Position numbers and translations under genes: made by a program. DNA of 64,000 nucleotides from a bacterium (GTDB lineage Bacteria > Bacillota > Bacilli > Lactobacillales > Streptococcaceae). Shown here piece after piece: positions 27,227 through 36,438 of this stretch. Every line of letters begins with the position of its first letter. Positions within the stretch are counted from its first letter, which is position 1. A model generated the notes under the pieces. That model did not search any database, had not been told where the DNA came from, and saw only the letters and a program-made list of their open reading frames with translations. The stretch spans positions 120,222 through 184,221 of the forward strand of contig CAJNCI010000003.1 in NCBI GenBank assembly GCA_905221215.1, in the 5' to 3' direction.

Positions 27227-27571
27227 TTATTTTTCTGCAACAGCTACAGTGATGTGAGCTGTACGTTTGTTGATTGGTGAAGCTGAACCTTTCGCACGTG
27301 GACGGAAACGTTTCATAGTTGGTCCTTCGTTTGCGAATGCTTCAGATACTACCAAGTTAGCTTTATCCAAACCAAAGTTGTTTTCAGCGTTAGCTACAGC
27401 TGAGTTCAAAACTTTCAAGATGATTTCAGCAGCTTTGTTTGGAGTGAATGTCAAGATTGCGATTGCATCGGCTACGCTTTTACCACGGATGTTATCAAGA
27501 ACAAGACGTGATTTACGAGGTGAAACACGTACTGTACGAGCCATTGCTTTAGCTGAAGTAATTTCTGCCAT
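27227..27571 (-). CDS. rplV: 50S ribosomal protein L22
   Basis: A 114-residue L22 lining the exit tunnel. The loop implicated in macrolide resistance ([21 protein letters not shown]) appears complete. Confidence 0.98.
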   Translation of the reverse strand: MAEITSAKAMARTVRVSPRKSRLVLDNIRGKSVADAIAILTFTPNKAAEIILKVLNSAVANAENNFGLDKANLVVSEAFANEGPTMKRFRPRAKGSASPINKRTAHITVAVAEK

Positions 27572-27582
27572 TTATGTTCTCC

Positions 27583-27864
27583 TTATTTTCTACGTGTTTT
27601 CTTGTCGTCTGCAGCGTGACCTTTGTAAGTACGAGTTGGTGCAAATTCACCAAGTTTGTGACCTACCATGTCTTCTTGGATGTAAACAGGTACGTGTTTA
27701 CGTCCGTCATAAACTGCAATAGTGTAACCAATGAAACTTGGGAAGATCGTTGAACGACGTGACCAAGTTTTAATAACTTTTTTCTTTTCGTCGTTAGCTT
27801 GAGCTTCAACTTTTTTCATCAAATGCTCATCGACGAAAGGTCCTTTTTTAAGACTGCGTCCCAT
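27583..27864 (-). CDS. rpsS: 30S ribosomal protein S19
   Basis: A 93-residue S19 ([20 protein letters not shown]). ATG 27864 has AAAGGAG upstream and gives the family length; the longer frame is rejected. The 103-base gap to rplB contains an inverted repeat around AAGCGACTAG / CTAGTTGCTT. Confidence 0.97.
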
Positions 27865-27967
27865 TTTTATATTTTCTCCTTTAAATGTTGTACCACAGCG
27901 GCTTGCGCTCACTTGGAGCGCTACCGAGCTGGCGGATTTACTAGTTGCTTAAGCGACTAGTTTAATA

Positions 27968-28801
27968 TTATTTCTCGTTGCGACGACGAACGATAAGTTT
28001 GTCAGATTTCGCTTTCTTGTTACGAGTTTTAAGACCAAGAGCAGGTTTGCCCCATGGAGTAGATGGTGCTTTACGACCAACTGGTGCTTTACCTTCACCA
28101 CCACCGTGTGGGTGATCGTTAGGGTTCATTACAGAACCACGAACTGTTGGGCGGATACCTTTCCAACGGCTACGTCCTGCTTTACCAAGGTTTACAAGTC
28201 CATGTTGTTCGTTTCCGACAACACCAACTGTAGCACGGCAAGTTCCAAGAATCATACGAACTTCACCTGATTGAAGACGAACAAGAACATATTTACCTTC
28301 TTGACCCAATACTTGAGCAGATGCTCCAGCAGCACGTACCAATTCACCACCACGACCTGGTTTCAACTCGATGTTGTGAATCAAAGTACCAACTGGGATG
28401 TTAGCAAGTGGAAGAGCGTTTCCGACTTTGATATCTGCTTCTGGACCTGAAACGATACGTTGACCTACTTCAAGACCTTTTGGAGCGATGATGTATGCTT
28501 TCACACCGTCAGTGTAGTGTACAAGAGCGATGTTTGCAGAACGGTTTGGATCGTACTCGATTGTTTTAACAACTGCTTCAACGTTGTCTTTGTTACGTTT
28601 GAAGTCAACCAAACGGTAGAAACGTTTGTGCCCACCACCTTGGTGACGAACAGTGATACGACCGTTGTTGTTACGACCAGCCTTGCTCTTCAATGCAACA
28701 AGCAATGATTTTTCAGGAGTGCTTGTTGTGATTTCAGCGAAATCCAAAGAAGTCATATTACGGCGACCGTTTGTTGTTGGTTTATAAACACGAATTCCCA
28801 C
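27968..28801 (-). CDS. rplB: 50S ribosomal protein L2
   Basis: A 277-residue L2 near the peptidyl transferase centre. The conserved [16 protein letters not shown] segment ([18 protein letters not shown]) is present near residue 220. Confidence 0.98.
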   Translation of the reverse strand: MGIRVYKPTTNGRRNMTSLDFAEITTSTPEKSLLVALKSKAGRNNNGRITVRHQGGGHKRFYRLVDFKRNKDNVEAVVKTIEYDPNRSANIALVHYTDGVKAYIIAPKGLEVGQRIVSGPEADIKVGNALPLANIPVGTLIHNIELKPGRGGELVRAAGASAQVLGQEGKYVLVRLQSGEVRMILGTCRATVGVVGNEQHGLVNLGKAGRSRWKGIRPTVRGSVMNPNDHPHGGGEGKAPVGRKAPSTPWGKPALGLKTRNKKAKSDKLIVRRRNEK

Positions 28802-28818
28802 GATATTTCCTCCTTAGA

Positions 28819-29115
28819 TTATTCAGCTTCAGTAGCAAACAACTCGATTGCTTTTGAATCAGCTGTAAGTGTGATGATAGCTTTTTTAGTTTTGTTAGTA
28901 AAACCAGTGTAACGTCCAACACGTTTAGCTTTAGGTTTTACGTTGATTGTGTTAACGTTGGCAACTTTAACACCTTCGAAAGCAGCTTCAACAGCTTGCT
29001 TGATCAAAAGTTTGTGTGCACGAGTGTCAACTTCAAATACATATTTCCCTGCTTCAAGTTGAGCCATTGAGCTTTCAGTGATGACAGGTTTTTTGATAAC
29101 ATCATACAAATTCAT
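28819..29115 (-). CDS. rplW: 50S ribosomal protein L23
   Basis: A 98-residue L23, docking site for trigger factor and SRP at the tunnel exit. Its ATG overlaps the rplD stop by one base (TAATG), showing translational coupling. Confidence 0.98.
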   Translation of the reverse strand: MNLYDVIKKPVITESSMAQLEAGKYVFEVDTRAHKLLIKQAVEAAFEGVKVANVNTINVKPKAKRVGRYTGFTNKTKKAIITLTADSKAIELFATEAE

Positions 29116-29738
29116 TATGCAAGAACCTCCTCGATTTTAGAGATAGCTGCTTGTGTGACAAGAAGTTTGTCGCTATTTGCGATGTCAAGAACACTTGCAG
29201 TTGTAGCAGTTGCAACTTTCACGTTTGGAAGGTTACGAGCTGAAAGAGCTGCGAATTCATTTCCTTCTTCAAGGATAACAAGAACTTTAGAATCGATGCT
29301 CAATGCTGCAAGAACTTTTGCAAATTCAGCAGTTTTTGGAGCTGTAAATGAAAGAGCGTCTACAGCTACGAATTTGTTTTCAGCAACTTTTTCAGAGTAA
29401 ACTGATTTAAGAGCTAGGCGACGAACTTTTTGTGGAAGTTTGTAGCCATATGAACGTGGAGTTGGTCCGAAGACAACACCACCACCACGCCATTGTGGTG
29501 AGCGGATAGAACCTTGACGAGCACGTCCAGTTCCTTTTTGACGCCATGGTTTGCGTCCACCACCTGATACTGCAGAGCGGTTTTTAACAGCGTGTGTTCC
29601 TTGACGAAGGCTTGCGCGTTGGCTGATGATCACATCAAACACAACTGATTCATTTGGTTCGATACCAAATACTGCATCGTTAAGAACAACTTGGCCAGCT
29701 TCTTTACCAGTTTGGTCAAATAATGTTACGTTTGCCAT
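29115..29738 (-). CDS. rplD: 50S ribosomal protein L4
   Basis: A 207-residue L4 with the extended tunnel loop ([18 protein letters not shown]) intact. In E. coli L4 autoregulates the S10 operon; no equivalent site is proven here. Confidence 0.98.
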   Translation of the reverse strand: MANVTLFDQTGKEAGQVVLNDAVFGIEPNESVVFDVIISQRASLRQGTHAVKNRSAVSGGGRKPWRQKGTGRARQGSIRSPQWRGGGVVFGPTPRSYGYKLPQKVRRLALKSVYSEKVAENKFVAVDALSFTAPKTAEFAKVLAALSIDSKVLVILEEGNEFAALSARNLPNVKVATATTASVLDIANSDKLLVTQAAISKIEEVLA

Positions 29739-29762
29739 TGTGACTGATTTCCCCTTTCTTTA

Positions 29763-30389
29763 TTATTTACCAGCTTTAACTGCTGATTTGATAGTGATAA
29801 GAGATTTCTTAGCACCTGGTACGTTACCTTTGATAAGGATAACGTTCTTTTCTGGAACGACTTGTACAACTTCAAGGTTTTGAATTGTTACGCGGTCGCC
29901 ACCCATACGTCCTGCAAGGTTTTTACCTTTGAATACGCGGTTAGGTGCAACAGGTCCCATTGAACCTGGACGACGGTGGTAACGAGAACCGTGAGCCATT
30001 GGTCCACGTGATTGTCCGTGGCGTTTGATAACACCTTGGAAACCTTTACCTTTAGAAGTACCAGTTACGTCAACAACGTCTCCAGCTGCGAATGTTTCAA
30101 CTGTGATTTCAGCACCAACTTCCAAGCCTTCAACGTTTTTGAATTCACGAATGAAGCGCTTAGGAGCCGTGTTAGCTTTCGCTACATGTCCTTTAGCAGG
30201 TTTGTTGCTCAATACTTCGCGTTTGTCATCGAAACCAACTTGGATAGCGTTGTATCCGTCTGTTTCAACAGTTTTAACTTGAAGAACAACGTTTGGAGTT
30301 GCTTCAATAACTGTTACAGGGATCAATTCGCCAGCTTCAGTGAAGATTTGAGTCATTCCCACTTTTTTCCCTAAGATTCCTTTTGTCAT
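29763..30389 (-). CDS. rplC: 50S ribosomal protein L3
   Basis: A 208-residue L3 ([20 protein letters not shown]) with the central extension that reaches the peptidyl transferase centre ([21 protein letters not shown]). Confidence 0.98.
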
Positions 30390-30471
30390 GAGAAAATAGT
30401 TCCTTTTCTATATTTTTTATTCAAAAAGTTTTTAACGAGCGTTTTTTATGCTCAAGGTATCAAGCTTTAGA

Positions 30472-30780
30472 TTAAAGTTTGATTTCTACGTTTACACCAC
30501 TTGGAAGATCCAATTTCATCAAGGCATCAACTGTTTTTTGAGTTGGGTTAACGATATCGATCAAACGTTTGTGTGTACGCATTTCAAATTGTTCGCGAGA
30601 GTCTTTGTATTTGTGAGTCGCACGAATAATTGTGTAGAGGCTACGTTCAGTTGGAAGTGGGATTGGACCCGCAACTTGTGCACCTGTACGAGTAGCTGAT
30701 TCTACGATTTTTGCAGCCGCTGTGTCAAGCGTACGGTGTTCGTAAGCTTTCAAACGGATACGGATTTTTTTGTTTGCCAT
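30472..30780 (-). CDS. rpsJ: 30S ribosomal protein S10
   Basis: A 102-residue S10/NusE ([20 protein letters not shown]), also a partner of NusB in antitermination. First gene of the S10-spc-alpha cluster, 82 bases before rplC. Confidence 0.98.
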
Positions 30781-30831
30781 CTTTTTCTCCTTTTCGTCTA
30801 TTTAAGATAATAGGCTAGCTCCACAAGAAAA

Positions 30832-30874
30832 CCGACGCGGTGTTGCGTGGCAATGCAACCGAGCGTGTCGCAAC
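30832..30874 (-). promoter_or_regulatory. GC-rich leader hairpin of the S10 operon
   Basis: In the roughly 130-base leader between the promoter and rpsJ the minus strand reads GTTGCGACACGCTCGGTTGC...GCAACACCGCGTCGG. It can form CGGTTGC / GCAACACCG and alternative GTTGCG / CGCAAC stems. This is a candidate site for feedback control, but no ligand is known. Confidence 0.5.
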
Positions 30875-30916
30875 CTCTTGCATCAAAGCTAAAGCTGTAA
30901 TTTACAGCACCATAAT

Positions 30917-30945
30917 AGAATAACACAAAGCCCCTGCGATTGCAA
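30917..30945 (-). promoter_or_regulatory. S10 operon promoter
   Basis: Minus strand TTGCAA (30945-30940), 17-base spacer, TATTCT (30922-30917) with TG at the extended position. It is well placed to drive the whole cluster of about 14.6 kb. Confidence 0.85.
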
Positions 30946-31033
30946 GGGATTTGTTGCTGTTTTTTAAAATTTTTAACATGAAAATGTTTTCTTTTTTGAC
31001 AGGTCATTTATTTAAGTATTTTATGGAAGAAAG

Positions 31034-31624
31034 TTACTCTCTCTTCACCTGCTCATAGCTTTCTTTTCCATCATTGAGCTTATCCCAAATCACTACTTGC
31101 CCATTTTTGAGGGATTTTTGCACATCGATAATTCGTTGATTAGAGGAACCCCGAAACTGGAGCATGAGATTGCGCTTAGTTCGGTCATACCGTCCATCGA
31201 CAAGGATGTCAATCAGTGATAAGAGTTCCAGTTTATCCGGAGTTTCCAGCATCATTTCTTCCCAAGTGTAGCCCGTCCAGGACCAGATATCTTTGTCTGG
31301 CAATTCCTTTCGGATGCGTTTAACGAGCGGCAAGAGAATGCCCGTATTGAGAAAGGGTTCCCCTCCCAGCAAGGTCAAACCTTGAACATAAGGTTGAGCA
31401 AGATCTGCCATGATTTGTTCTTCTAATTCTGCTGTATAGGGAATGCCTGCATTGAAAGACCAAGTCGCAACATTATAACATCCCTCGCAGTGAAACATGC
31501 AACCTGATACATAGAGAGAGTTACGCACGCCTTCTCCATCTACAAAGTTAAAGGCCTTGTAGTCAATGATACGGCCTTGACTAAGTTCCTCACTTTTCCA
31601 TTCTTGTGGTTTTGGATTATTCAT
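31034..31624 (-). CDS. nrdG: Anaerobic ribonucleotide reductase activating protein
   Basis: A 196-residue radical SAM enzyme that generates the glycyl radical of NrdD. The CxxxCxxC cluster motif appears as CMFHCEGC near residues 42-49, followed by LTLLGGEPF (GGE motif). Its start overlaps the GNAT gene by 8 bases. It is the last gene of the nrdD-46aa-GNAT-nrdG operon. Confidence 0.96.
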   Translation of the reverse strand: MNNPKPQEWKSEELSQGRIIDYKAFNFVDGEGVRNSLYVSGCMFHCEGCYNVATWSFNAGIPYTAELEEQIMADLAQPYVQGLTLLGGEPFLNTGILLPLVKRIRKELPDKDIWSWTGYTWEEMMLETPDKLELLSLIDILVDGRYDRTKRNLMLQFRGSSNQRIIDVQKSLKNGQVVIWDKLNDGKESYEQVKRE

Positions 31625-32123
31625 TCGCTACCTCTATCCAATAACGCTCAACTCCATTACGAACATCTTCAAGAATCCCTCCATTTGCTAGAATGACTGC
31701 TCTGCTAGCAGGATTATTCACGCTACAGGTAACAAGAGCTTTCTTGATGTTCTTTTCCTTAGCAACTTGCAAGCCCTGATGGAGAGTTTCCTTAGCATAA
31801 CCTTTGCCTCTTTCAGATGGTCGGATGGAATAGCCAATGTGGCCAGCATAATTCAGTAAACCCTCATTCAGTCTCAATCGCAGATTCAAAAATCCTAGAG
31901 CACGACCTACATCATCAAATGATACAAATTGAATAGAAGGAACACGATTTTCAGGCAAGTTTATTCCCATCTCTTTTTGCATATTTGTTTCCAACCAGTC
32001 TTCATACACAAAGTTCTCTGTATCCCAAAATCCTCCATCATGGGCTGATTGGCTCTTTTCAAATTCCTCTATCATGTCTATAACAGCTTTCTTATCCGCT
32101 AGTCTTGGTCTGCGCAATTCCAT
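31617..32123 (-). CDS. GNAT family N-acetyltransferase
   Basis: A 168-residue acetyltransferase with the acetyl-CoA loop RPSERGKGYAKETL near residues 103-116 and the C-terminal NPASRAVILANGG strand-helix. It sits between nrdD and nrdG, an arrangement conserved in mitis-group streptococci, but its substrate and any link to nucleotide metabolism are unknown. Confidence 0.88.
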   Translation of the reverse strand: MELRRPRLADKKAVIDMIEEFEKSQSAHDGGFWDTENFVYEDWLETNMQKEMGINLPENRVPSIQFVSFDDVGRALGFLNLRLRLNEGLLNYAGHIGYSIRPSERGKGYAKETLHQGLQVAKEKNIKKALVTCSVNNPASRAVILANGGILEDVRNGVERYWIEVANE

Positions 32124-32166
32124 CCTTACCTCCCACTAAGAGAAAAGCGAGAGTTGACTCTCACTT

Positions 32167-32307
32167 TTATTTTTTCTTATTCTTGTTTAAAAATTGTTCT
32201 CTGAGGCTGAGTAAGCGTTCTTTCTTACCAGTTCCACCTTTAGAGTGTTTCTCGTGATAACGGGTCACTTGTGCGCGCCCCTTATCGTCTAGTTGATATT
32301 TTCCCAT
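32167..32307 (-). CDS. Small basic protein of the nrdD-nrdG operon
   Basis: A 46-residue, strongly basic ORF (MGKYQLDDKGRAQVTRYHEK, ending NKNKKK). A plausible Shine-Dalgarno AGAAAGAAATG lies upstream and the ATG is 12 bases after the nrdD stop. The corresponding small gene exists at this position in pneumococcus. No known domain; its charge suggests nucleic-acid binding. Confidence 0.75.
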   Translation of the reverse strand: MGKYQLDDKGRAQVTRYHEKHSKGGTGKKERLLSLREQFLNKNKKK

Positions 32308-32318
32308 TTCATTTCTTT

Positions 32319-34526
32319 CTAATTTGTTACTTGGTGGCCAGCTGTTTTAATCGTTGATCCATTCATGTGTTTGACACGCGCAGCGATTTCCTTGTGACGG
32401 CCGTTGACCATAGGTCTTGCTTGAGGATTACCTAGATAGCCACAAGTTCGTTTGACCACATCTACGGTTTTAGGGTCGCTATTGCCACAGTTTGGACAAG
32501 CAAATCCTCTCTCAGTTGGTTCAAAATCCCCTTCAAAGTCACACTTGTAGCAACGGTCAATCGGAGTATTGGTTCCTAGATAGCCCACGCGGTCATAGGC
32601 ATAGTCCCAGACAGCTTCCAAGGCCTTTGGATTTTGCTGGAGAACTGGATACTCACAATAATGGATGAAACCACCTGACGCACCTGCTTCTGGATAGACT
32701 TTCTCAAAGTCTAATTTTTCAAACGGTGTTGGATTTTTACGAACATCATAATGGAAAGAATTGGTGTAGTATTCCTTGTCTGTGATATCAGGAATAGAGC
32801 CAAACTTCTCTGTATCTAGTCGGCAGAAACGGTCTGTCAAACTTTCAGACGGTGTTGAGTAGATAGAGAAATGATAACCGTATTGGTCTGACCACTCTTC
32901 TACACGGCGTTTCATATCACGAATGATATCCAGCGTGAATTCCTTGGCGGCTGGATTGTGTTCCCAGCTATTACCAAAGAAAACTGTCGCTACTTCATAC
33001 AAACCAATATAGCCCAGCGAAACGGTTGCACGGCGATTCTTAAAGAGCTGGTCAACACTTTCTTCTTTACCTAGACGATGGCCAAAAGCACCATACTGAT
33101 AAAGGATAGGAGCATTGGCTGGTGTCGCTTCCTTGGTCCGTTCGACACGATAAACCAGAGCATCTTCAGCTATATTCATACGCTCGTTGAAGATTTCCCA
33201 GAACTTATTCATGTCGCCCTCAGACTCGAGAGCAATACGGGGCAGATTAACCGTCACAACACCTAGATTCATCCGACCTGAATTAACTTCTACACCATTC
33301 TCATCTTTCCACCCTTGAAGGAAAGAACGGCAGCCCATAGGAACTTTGAAAGAACCTGTCAAATCAACAATCTTATCATAGGACAAAACATCTGGGTACA
33401 TCCGCTTGGTTGCGCACTCTAGAGCCAACTGCTTGATGTCGTAGTTGGGTGTCCCTTCCTCTAAGTTGAGTCCTCTTTTAAGCGTGAAGATGAGTTTAGG
33501 GAAGATGGCTGTGCGGTGTTCCGAACCGAGCCCCTTGATCCGAATGGTCAAGATAGCTTTTTGAATTTCTCGTTCAAAACGACTAGTTCCTAGACCAAAA
33601 CCTAGAGAAGTAAAGGGTGTTTGTCCATTTGAAGTGAAGAGAGTATTGATTTCATACTCGAGAGATTGCATGGCATCGTAGATGTCTTTCTGCGTTTTCT
33701 TCCAGGCATAATCTTCCCGTTTTTCAGGCAAGACCCATTCTTCTGCATCTTTGAGATGTTTTTGATAGTTCTTCTCTGCATAAGGCGCCAAGACCTCATC
33801 GATACGGTCAGCTGAACATCCTCCATACTGGCTAGAAGCAACGTTGGCAATGATTTGGGAAATCTGAGCTGTTGCAGTCTGGATAGACTTAGGACTCTCC
33901 ACCTCCGCATTTCCAATCTTAAAACCATTCTCCAACATCCCCTTGAAATCAATCAAACAGCAGTTGGTCATAGGTGTATAGGGACTGTAGTCCAAATCGT
34001 GATAGTGGATATCCCCCTTTTGGTGGGCATTGGCTACGTGCTTAGGAAGCATTTGCAACCCGATTGACTTCCCAACAATACCTGCTGTCAAATCACGCTG
34101 GGTGTTAAAGACATCGCTGTCTTTATTAGCATTTTCATTGACAACTGCCTGATCTTTATTTAGAAGCTTATGGATACTAAAGTTAATATCTGTCGCTTTT
34201 GAGCGCTCAAAATCCCTCTGTGTCCGGTAAGTAATATACTCCTCAGCCAGCGCATATTCCTTGGCTTCAAGAAGTTCATGTTCTACGATATTTTGAATTT
34301 CATAAATCTTAACCCCTTGTGGAAATCGACTATGAATTTCTGTGACAATTCGCTCGGTCAGAGCATTTAGGCGCTTTTCGACTAAGGGTGTCACATCCAT
34401 AACCTTGTCTGCCGCCTTGTGGAGAGCCTTGTCAATCTTGTCCACATCAAATACAACACGTCTCCCATCTCGTTTTTCAACGAAGAGAGTTGGCAAAATT
34501 GTAATTTTTTCTTCTAGTGCAATCAT
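32319..34526 (-). CDS. nrdD: Anaerobic ribonucleoside-triphosphate reductase
   Basis: A 735-residue class III reductase that makes dNTPs without oxygen. An ATP-cone lies in the first 100 residues (VEKRDGRRVVFDVDKIDKAL). The zinc site CYKC...CPNC is near residue 655. The C-terminal glycyl radical motif is RTCGYLGN near residue 695. ATG 34526 is chosen over an in-frame ATG six bases upstream because it gives the normal length. It is preceded by a promoter with two NrdR-like boxes. Confidence 0.97.
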   Translation of the reverse strand: MIALEEKITILPTLFVEKRDGRRVVFDVDKIDKALHKAADKVMDVTPLVEKRLNALTERIVTEIHSRFPQGVKIYEIQNIVEHELLEAKEYALAEEYITYRTQRDFERSKATDINFSIHKLLNKDQAVVNENANKDSDVFNTQRDLTAGIVGKSIGLQMLPKHVANAHQKGDIHYHDLDYSPYTPMTNCCLIDFKGMLENGFKIGNAEVESPKSIQTATAQISQIIANVASSQYGGCSADRIDEVLAPYAEKNYQKHLKDAEEWVLPEKREDYAWKKTQKDIYDAMQSLEYEINTLFTSNGQTPFTSLGFGLGTSRFEREIQKAILTIRIKGLGSEHRTAIFPKLIFTLKRGLNLEEGTPNYDIKQLALECATKRMYPDVLSYDKIVDLTGSFKVPMGCRSFLQGWKDENGVEVNSGRMNLGVVTVNLPRIALESEGDMNKFWEIFNERMNIAEDALVYRVERTKEATPANAPILYQYGAFGHRLGKEESVDQLFKNRRATVSLGYIGLYEVATVFFGNSWEHNPAAKEFTLDIIRDMKRRVEEWSDQYGYHFSIYSTPSESLTDRFCRLDTEKFGSIPDITDKEYYTNSFHYDVRKNPTPFEKLDFEKVYPEAGASGGFIHYCEYPVLQQNPKALEAVWDYAYDRVGYLGTNTPIDRCYKCDFEGDFEPTERGFACPNCGNSDPKTVDVVKRTCGYLGNPQARPMVNGRHKEIAARVKHMNGSTIKTAGHQVTN

Positions 34527-34563
34527 ATGCATGCTCTTTTCTAAAATGTTCTTTCTAAAAAGT

Positions 34564-34591
34564 ATTATACCACTCTAAAAAGAAAAATCAA
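34564..34591 (-). promoter_or_regulatory. nrdD promoter overlapped by NrdR-like box
   Basis: Minus strand TTGATT (34591-34586), 16-base spacer, TATAAT (34569-34564) with a TGG extension. The -35 lies inside the proximal inverted element at 34587-34601. Confidence 0.75.
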
Positions 34592-34641
34592 TATCTTGTG
34601 TTAAAAATCCTAAAATTTTTAAAAATACACAAGATATTGAT
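34587..34641. promoter_or_regulatory. Pair of NrdR-like boxes upstream of nrdD
   Basis: ATCAATATCTTGTGT (34587-34601) and its exact reverse complement ACACAAGATATTGAT (34627-34641), centre to centre 40 bases. Each resembles the NrdR consensus (acaCwAtATaTwGtgt) with few changes. NrdR is the known repressor of ribonucleotide reductase genes and binds paired boxes at promoters. The same sequences could also form a 15-base stem serving as a terminator for the convergent-side gene. Confidence 0.65.
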
Positions 34642-34645
34642 TTTG

Positions 34646-36184
34646 TTATTTGATTTTATAGACTTTGAATTCTGAGTAATCGGTCTTTATTTGTTGGTAA
34701 TTTTCTTTCAAGAGTGTTTCCGCCTCTGACCAGAGCGCCACCTTGTCGTTCACCACAATCACCTTGGGTTGTTTTTCTTTCAAGTCATTGAGTAGCTTAT
34801 TCCGATTTTCCTCAGTTGCTGTATAGTGCAACGGGGACAAAATAGCCGATGGCGACAAGCGCTCACTCTTACGATAAAGAGTTGCGGTATCATCCCATGC
34901 ATAGATAGCATCTTCCGTACTTGTCTCCTCTTTCACCAAATCAGCAAGATGATCACGTTCTTGATAAGGTACTGGATAAAGGACAAATCTCATCAAAAAA
35001 GGAACAGCTAAAAGGTATAACAAAGTTAAAATTGGTAGGTAAAGATTCCCCTTAGTATAGCGATGCCAGAGACTAACAGGCTCTTCTCTGCGTCTTCTTC
35101 TAACGCTACGACCACTCTGTTGCCCCTTAATATTAGACACTAAAAGCAGAAGAAAGACAGGGAAAATGAGCATCAAACGGGATGCATGTAGGGGATCCTG
35201 TGTAAAGAAAATCACTACCAAACCTAAAATTAGGAACAAACTCGCAGGCACTGAGATGACATATAGTTTAGAGGATTTAGATTGAAAGAGGCCTAAAAAG
35301 ACAAAAACCAAAACTCCCATGCCAAGAGCCAACAACCCATAAAACAAAACATTTTCTAACAATGCCGAAACAGAAGCCAAACGAATGGAATGAATTGGAT
35401 ACAAAATTCCACTAATCGCATCCTCAAAACTTCCTGTTGCAACACTATAGTAGGCAGTTGGATAAAAGACCAGTGAAAAACCTAAATCCACTGCAAGAAA
35501 CTGATAAAATCCATGTACAAAACGTCTATGCCCAAGGTTAAAGACCAACAAGCCTAAACTCACTACAGCAATAAACAGGAGCGATGACAAGGGAGCAAAG
35601 AAAAATCCTCCTGCCAAAGCCAGCCCAATCCGTACAAATCCCTTATCATGGTTTGGATTGCTTAGGTAAGCAGCAACTAAACTAAAGGCCGCGAATAAGA
35701 AGGGAAGCGCTAAAAGAGTCGCATAACCTCCACCAAACGCAAGACCTGTAACTAGCATGTAAAAAATAGTCACCACTTGTCCAGCTTGGTCTCCTTGCTC
35801 TGTCAAGGTGTCCGCCGATCGAAAGAGGAAAAATCCGCCTGCTACCAAGGCTAACCACTCAAAAATGGCAAAGAAAAATCCGCCCTGAGTCACGTAAGTC
35901 AACAAATAATAAAGCAAGCCTTGACTTCCATAATAGTCGCTGTAAATTTTCCCTGTCTGATGAAGCGCCCAACCTGTATAAAAATCTTGCACTTCTTGTG
36001 CACTCATTAAATCAAGTAATAGCGGTACTCCTAGAGTTATTCCTGTTACAAGCGTACTCCATAGTAAAATTTTTACCAAAGGAAGACGACTTGATTCACG
36101 ATGATGCGATTCTTGTTCGATTTGATATTCTAGAGATTCACGATTCTCCTGATGAACTTCTTCTACTCTACCATACACACTCAT
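34646..36184 (-). CDS. Polytopic membrane protein, glycosyltransferase-like
   Basis: A 512-residue protein with a short cytoplasmic N-terminus, roughly ten to twelve membrane helices from about residue 40 to 420, and a soluble tail of about 100 residues (EETSTEDAIYAWDDTATLYRK). The layout, many helices followed by an extracytoplasmic domain, resembles GT39/ArnT-type lipid-dependent glycosyltransferases, but no catalytic motif can be pinned down. ATG 36184 is preceded by AGGAGAAACGAT. It follows the ComX-controlled small gene by 36 bases and may be induced in competence. Confidence 0.75.
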   Translation of the reverse strand: MSVYGRVEEVHQENRESLEYQIEQESHHRESSRLPLVKILLWSTLVTGITLGVPLLLDLMSAQEVQDFYTGWALHQTGKIYSDYYGSQGLLYYLLTYVTQGGFFFAIFEWLALVAGGFFLFRSADTLTEQGDQAGQVVTIFYMLVTGLAFGGGYATLLALPFLFAAFSLVAAYLSNPNHDKGFVRIGLALAGGFFFAPLSSLLFIAVVSLGLLVFNLGHRRFVHGFYQFLAVDLGFSLVFYPTAYYSVATGSFEDAISGILYPIHSIRLASVSALLENVLFYGLLALGMGVLVFVFLGLFQSKSSKLYVISVPASLFLILGLVVIFFTQDPLHASRLMLIFPVFLLLLVSNIKGQQSGRSVRRRRREEPVSLWHRYTKGNLYLPILTLLYLLAVPFLMRFVLYPVPYQERDHLADLVKEETSTEDAIYAWDDTATLYRKSERLSPSAILSPLHYTATEENRNKLLNDLKEKQPKVIVVNDKVALWSEAETLLKENYQQIKTDYSEFKVYKIK

Positions 36185-36220
36185 ATCGTTTCTCCTATTC
36201 AATTTATCTGTCTTAGTATA

Positions 36221-36364
36221 TCAAAAAGTCCTAGGATTGTCAGCTTGCGATGGCTGTTTGAGTGATTTTTTGCATAGTTTCACAAAGGTTTCAATTTCCC
36301 GAAATCGATGTAAATGTGTCTGTTTAAATGTCGTGATATAGTTTAATTCTTTCTGAGTCAGCAT
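36221..36364 (-). CDS. Competence-induced small protein (Ccs4-like)
   Basis: A 47-residue protein (MLTQKELNYITTFKQTHLHR) with a predicted helical, basic character. AGGAGGAAAG precedes the ATG, and a perfect cin-box TACGAATA lies 20 bases further upstream. Position next to cls and the large membrane protein matches the pneumococcal gene named ccs4. Molecular function is unknown. Confidence 0.75.
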   Translation of the reverse strand: MLTQKELNYITTFKQTHLHRFREIETFVKLCKKSLKQPSQADNPRTF

Positions 36365-36383
36365 CTTTCCTCCTACATCTTCT

Positions 36384-36391
36384 TATTCGTA
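36384..36391 (-). promoter_or_regulatory. ComX (SigX) cin-box
   Basis: Minus strand TACGAATA, the late-competence promoter element recognised by the alternative sigma factor ComX, placed immediately after the cls terminator and before the 47-residue gene. Confidence 0.88.
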
Positions 36392-36399
36392 AAAGGAAA

Positions 36400-36430
36400 G
36401 AAAAAGAGGACTGGTTTGTGTCCTCAGTCC
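36400..36430 (-). terminator. Terminator of cls
   Basis: Minus-strand stem GGACTG / CAGTCC followed by TCTTTTTCTTT. Confidence 0.75.
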
Positions 36431-36438
36431 TAGATTTC

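Noticed and set aside
34587-34641. Inverted repeat taken as a simple rho-independent terminator
   Set aside because: The stem is AT-rich with a 25-base loop, lies over the nrdD promoter, and each arm resembles an NrdR box, so a regulatory reading is preferred, though a double role is possible.
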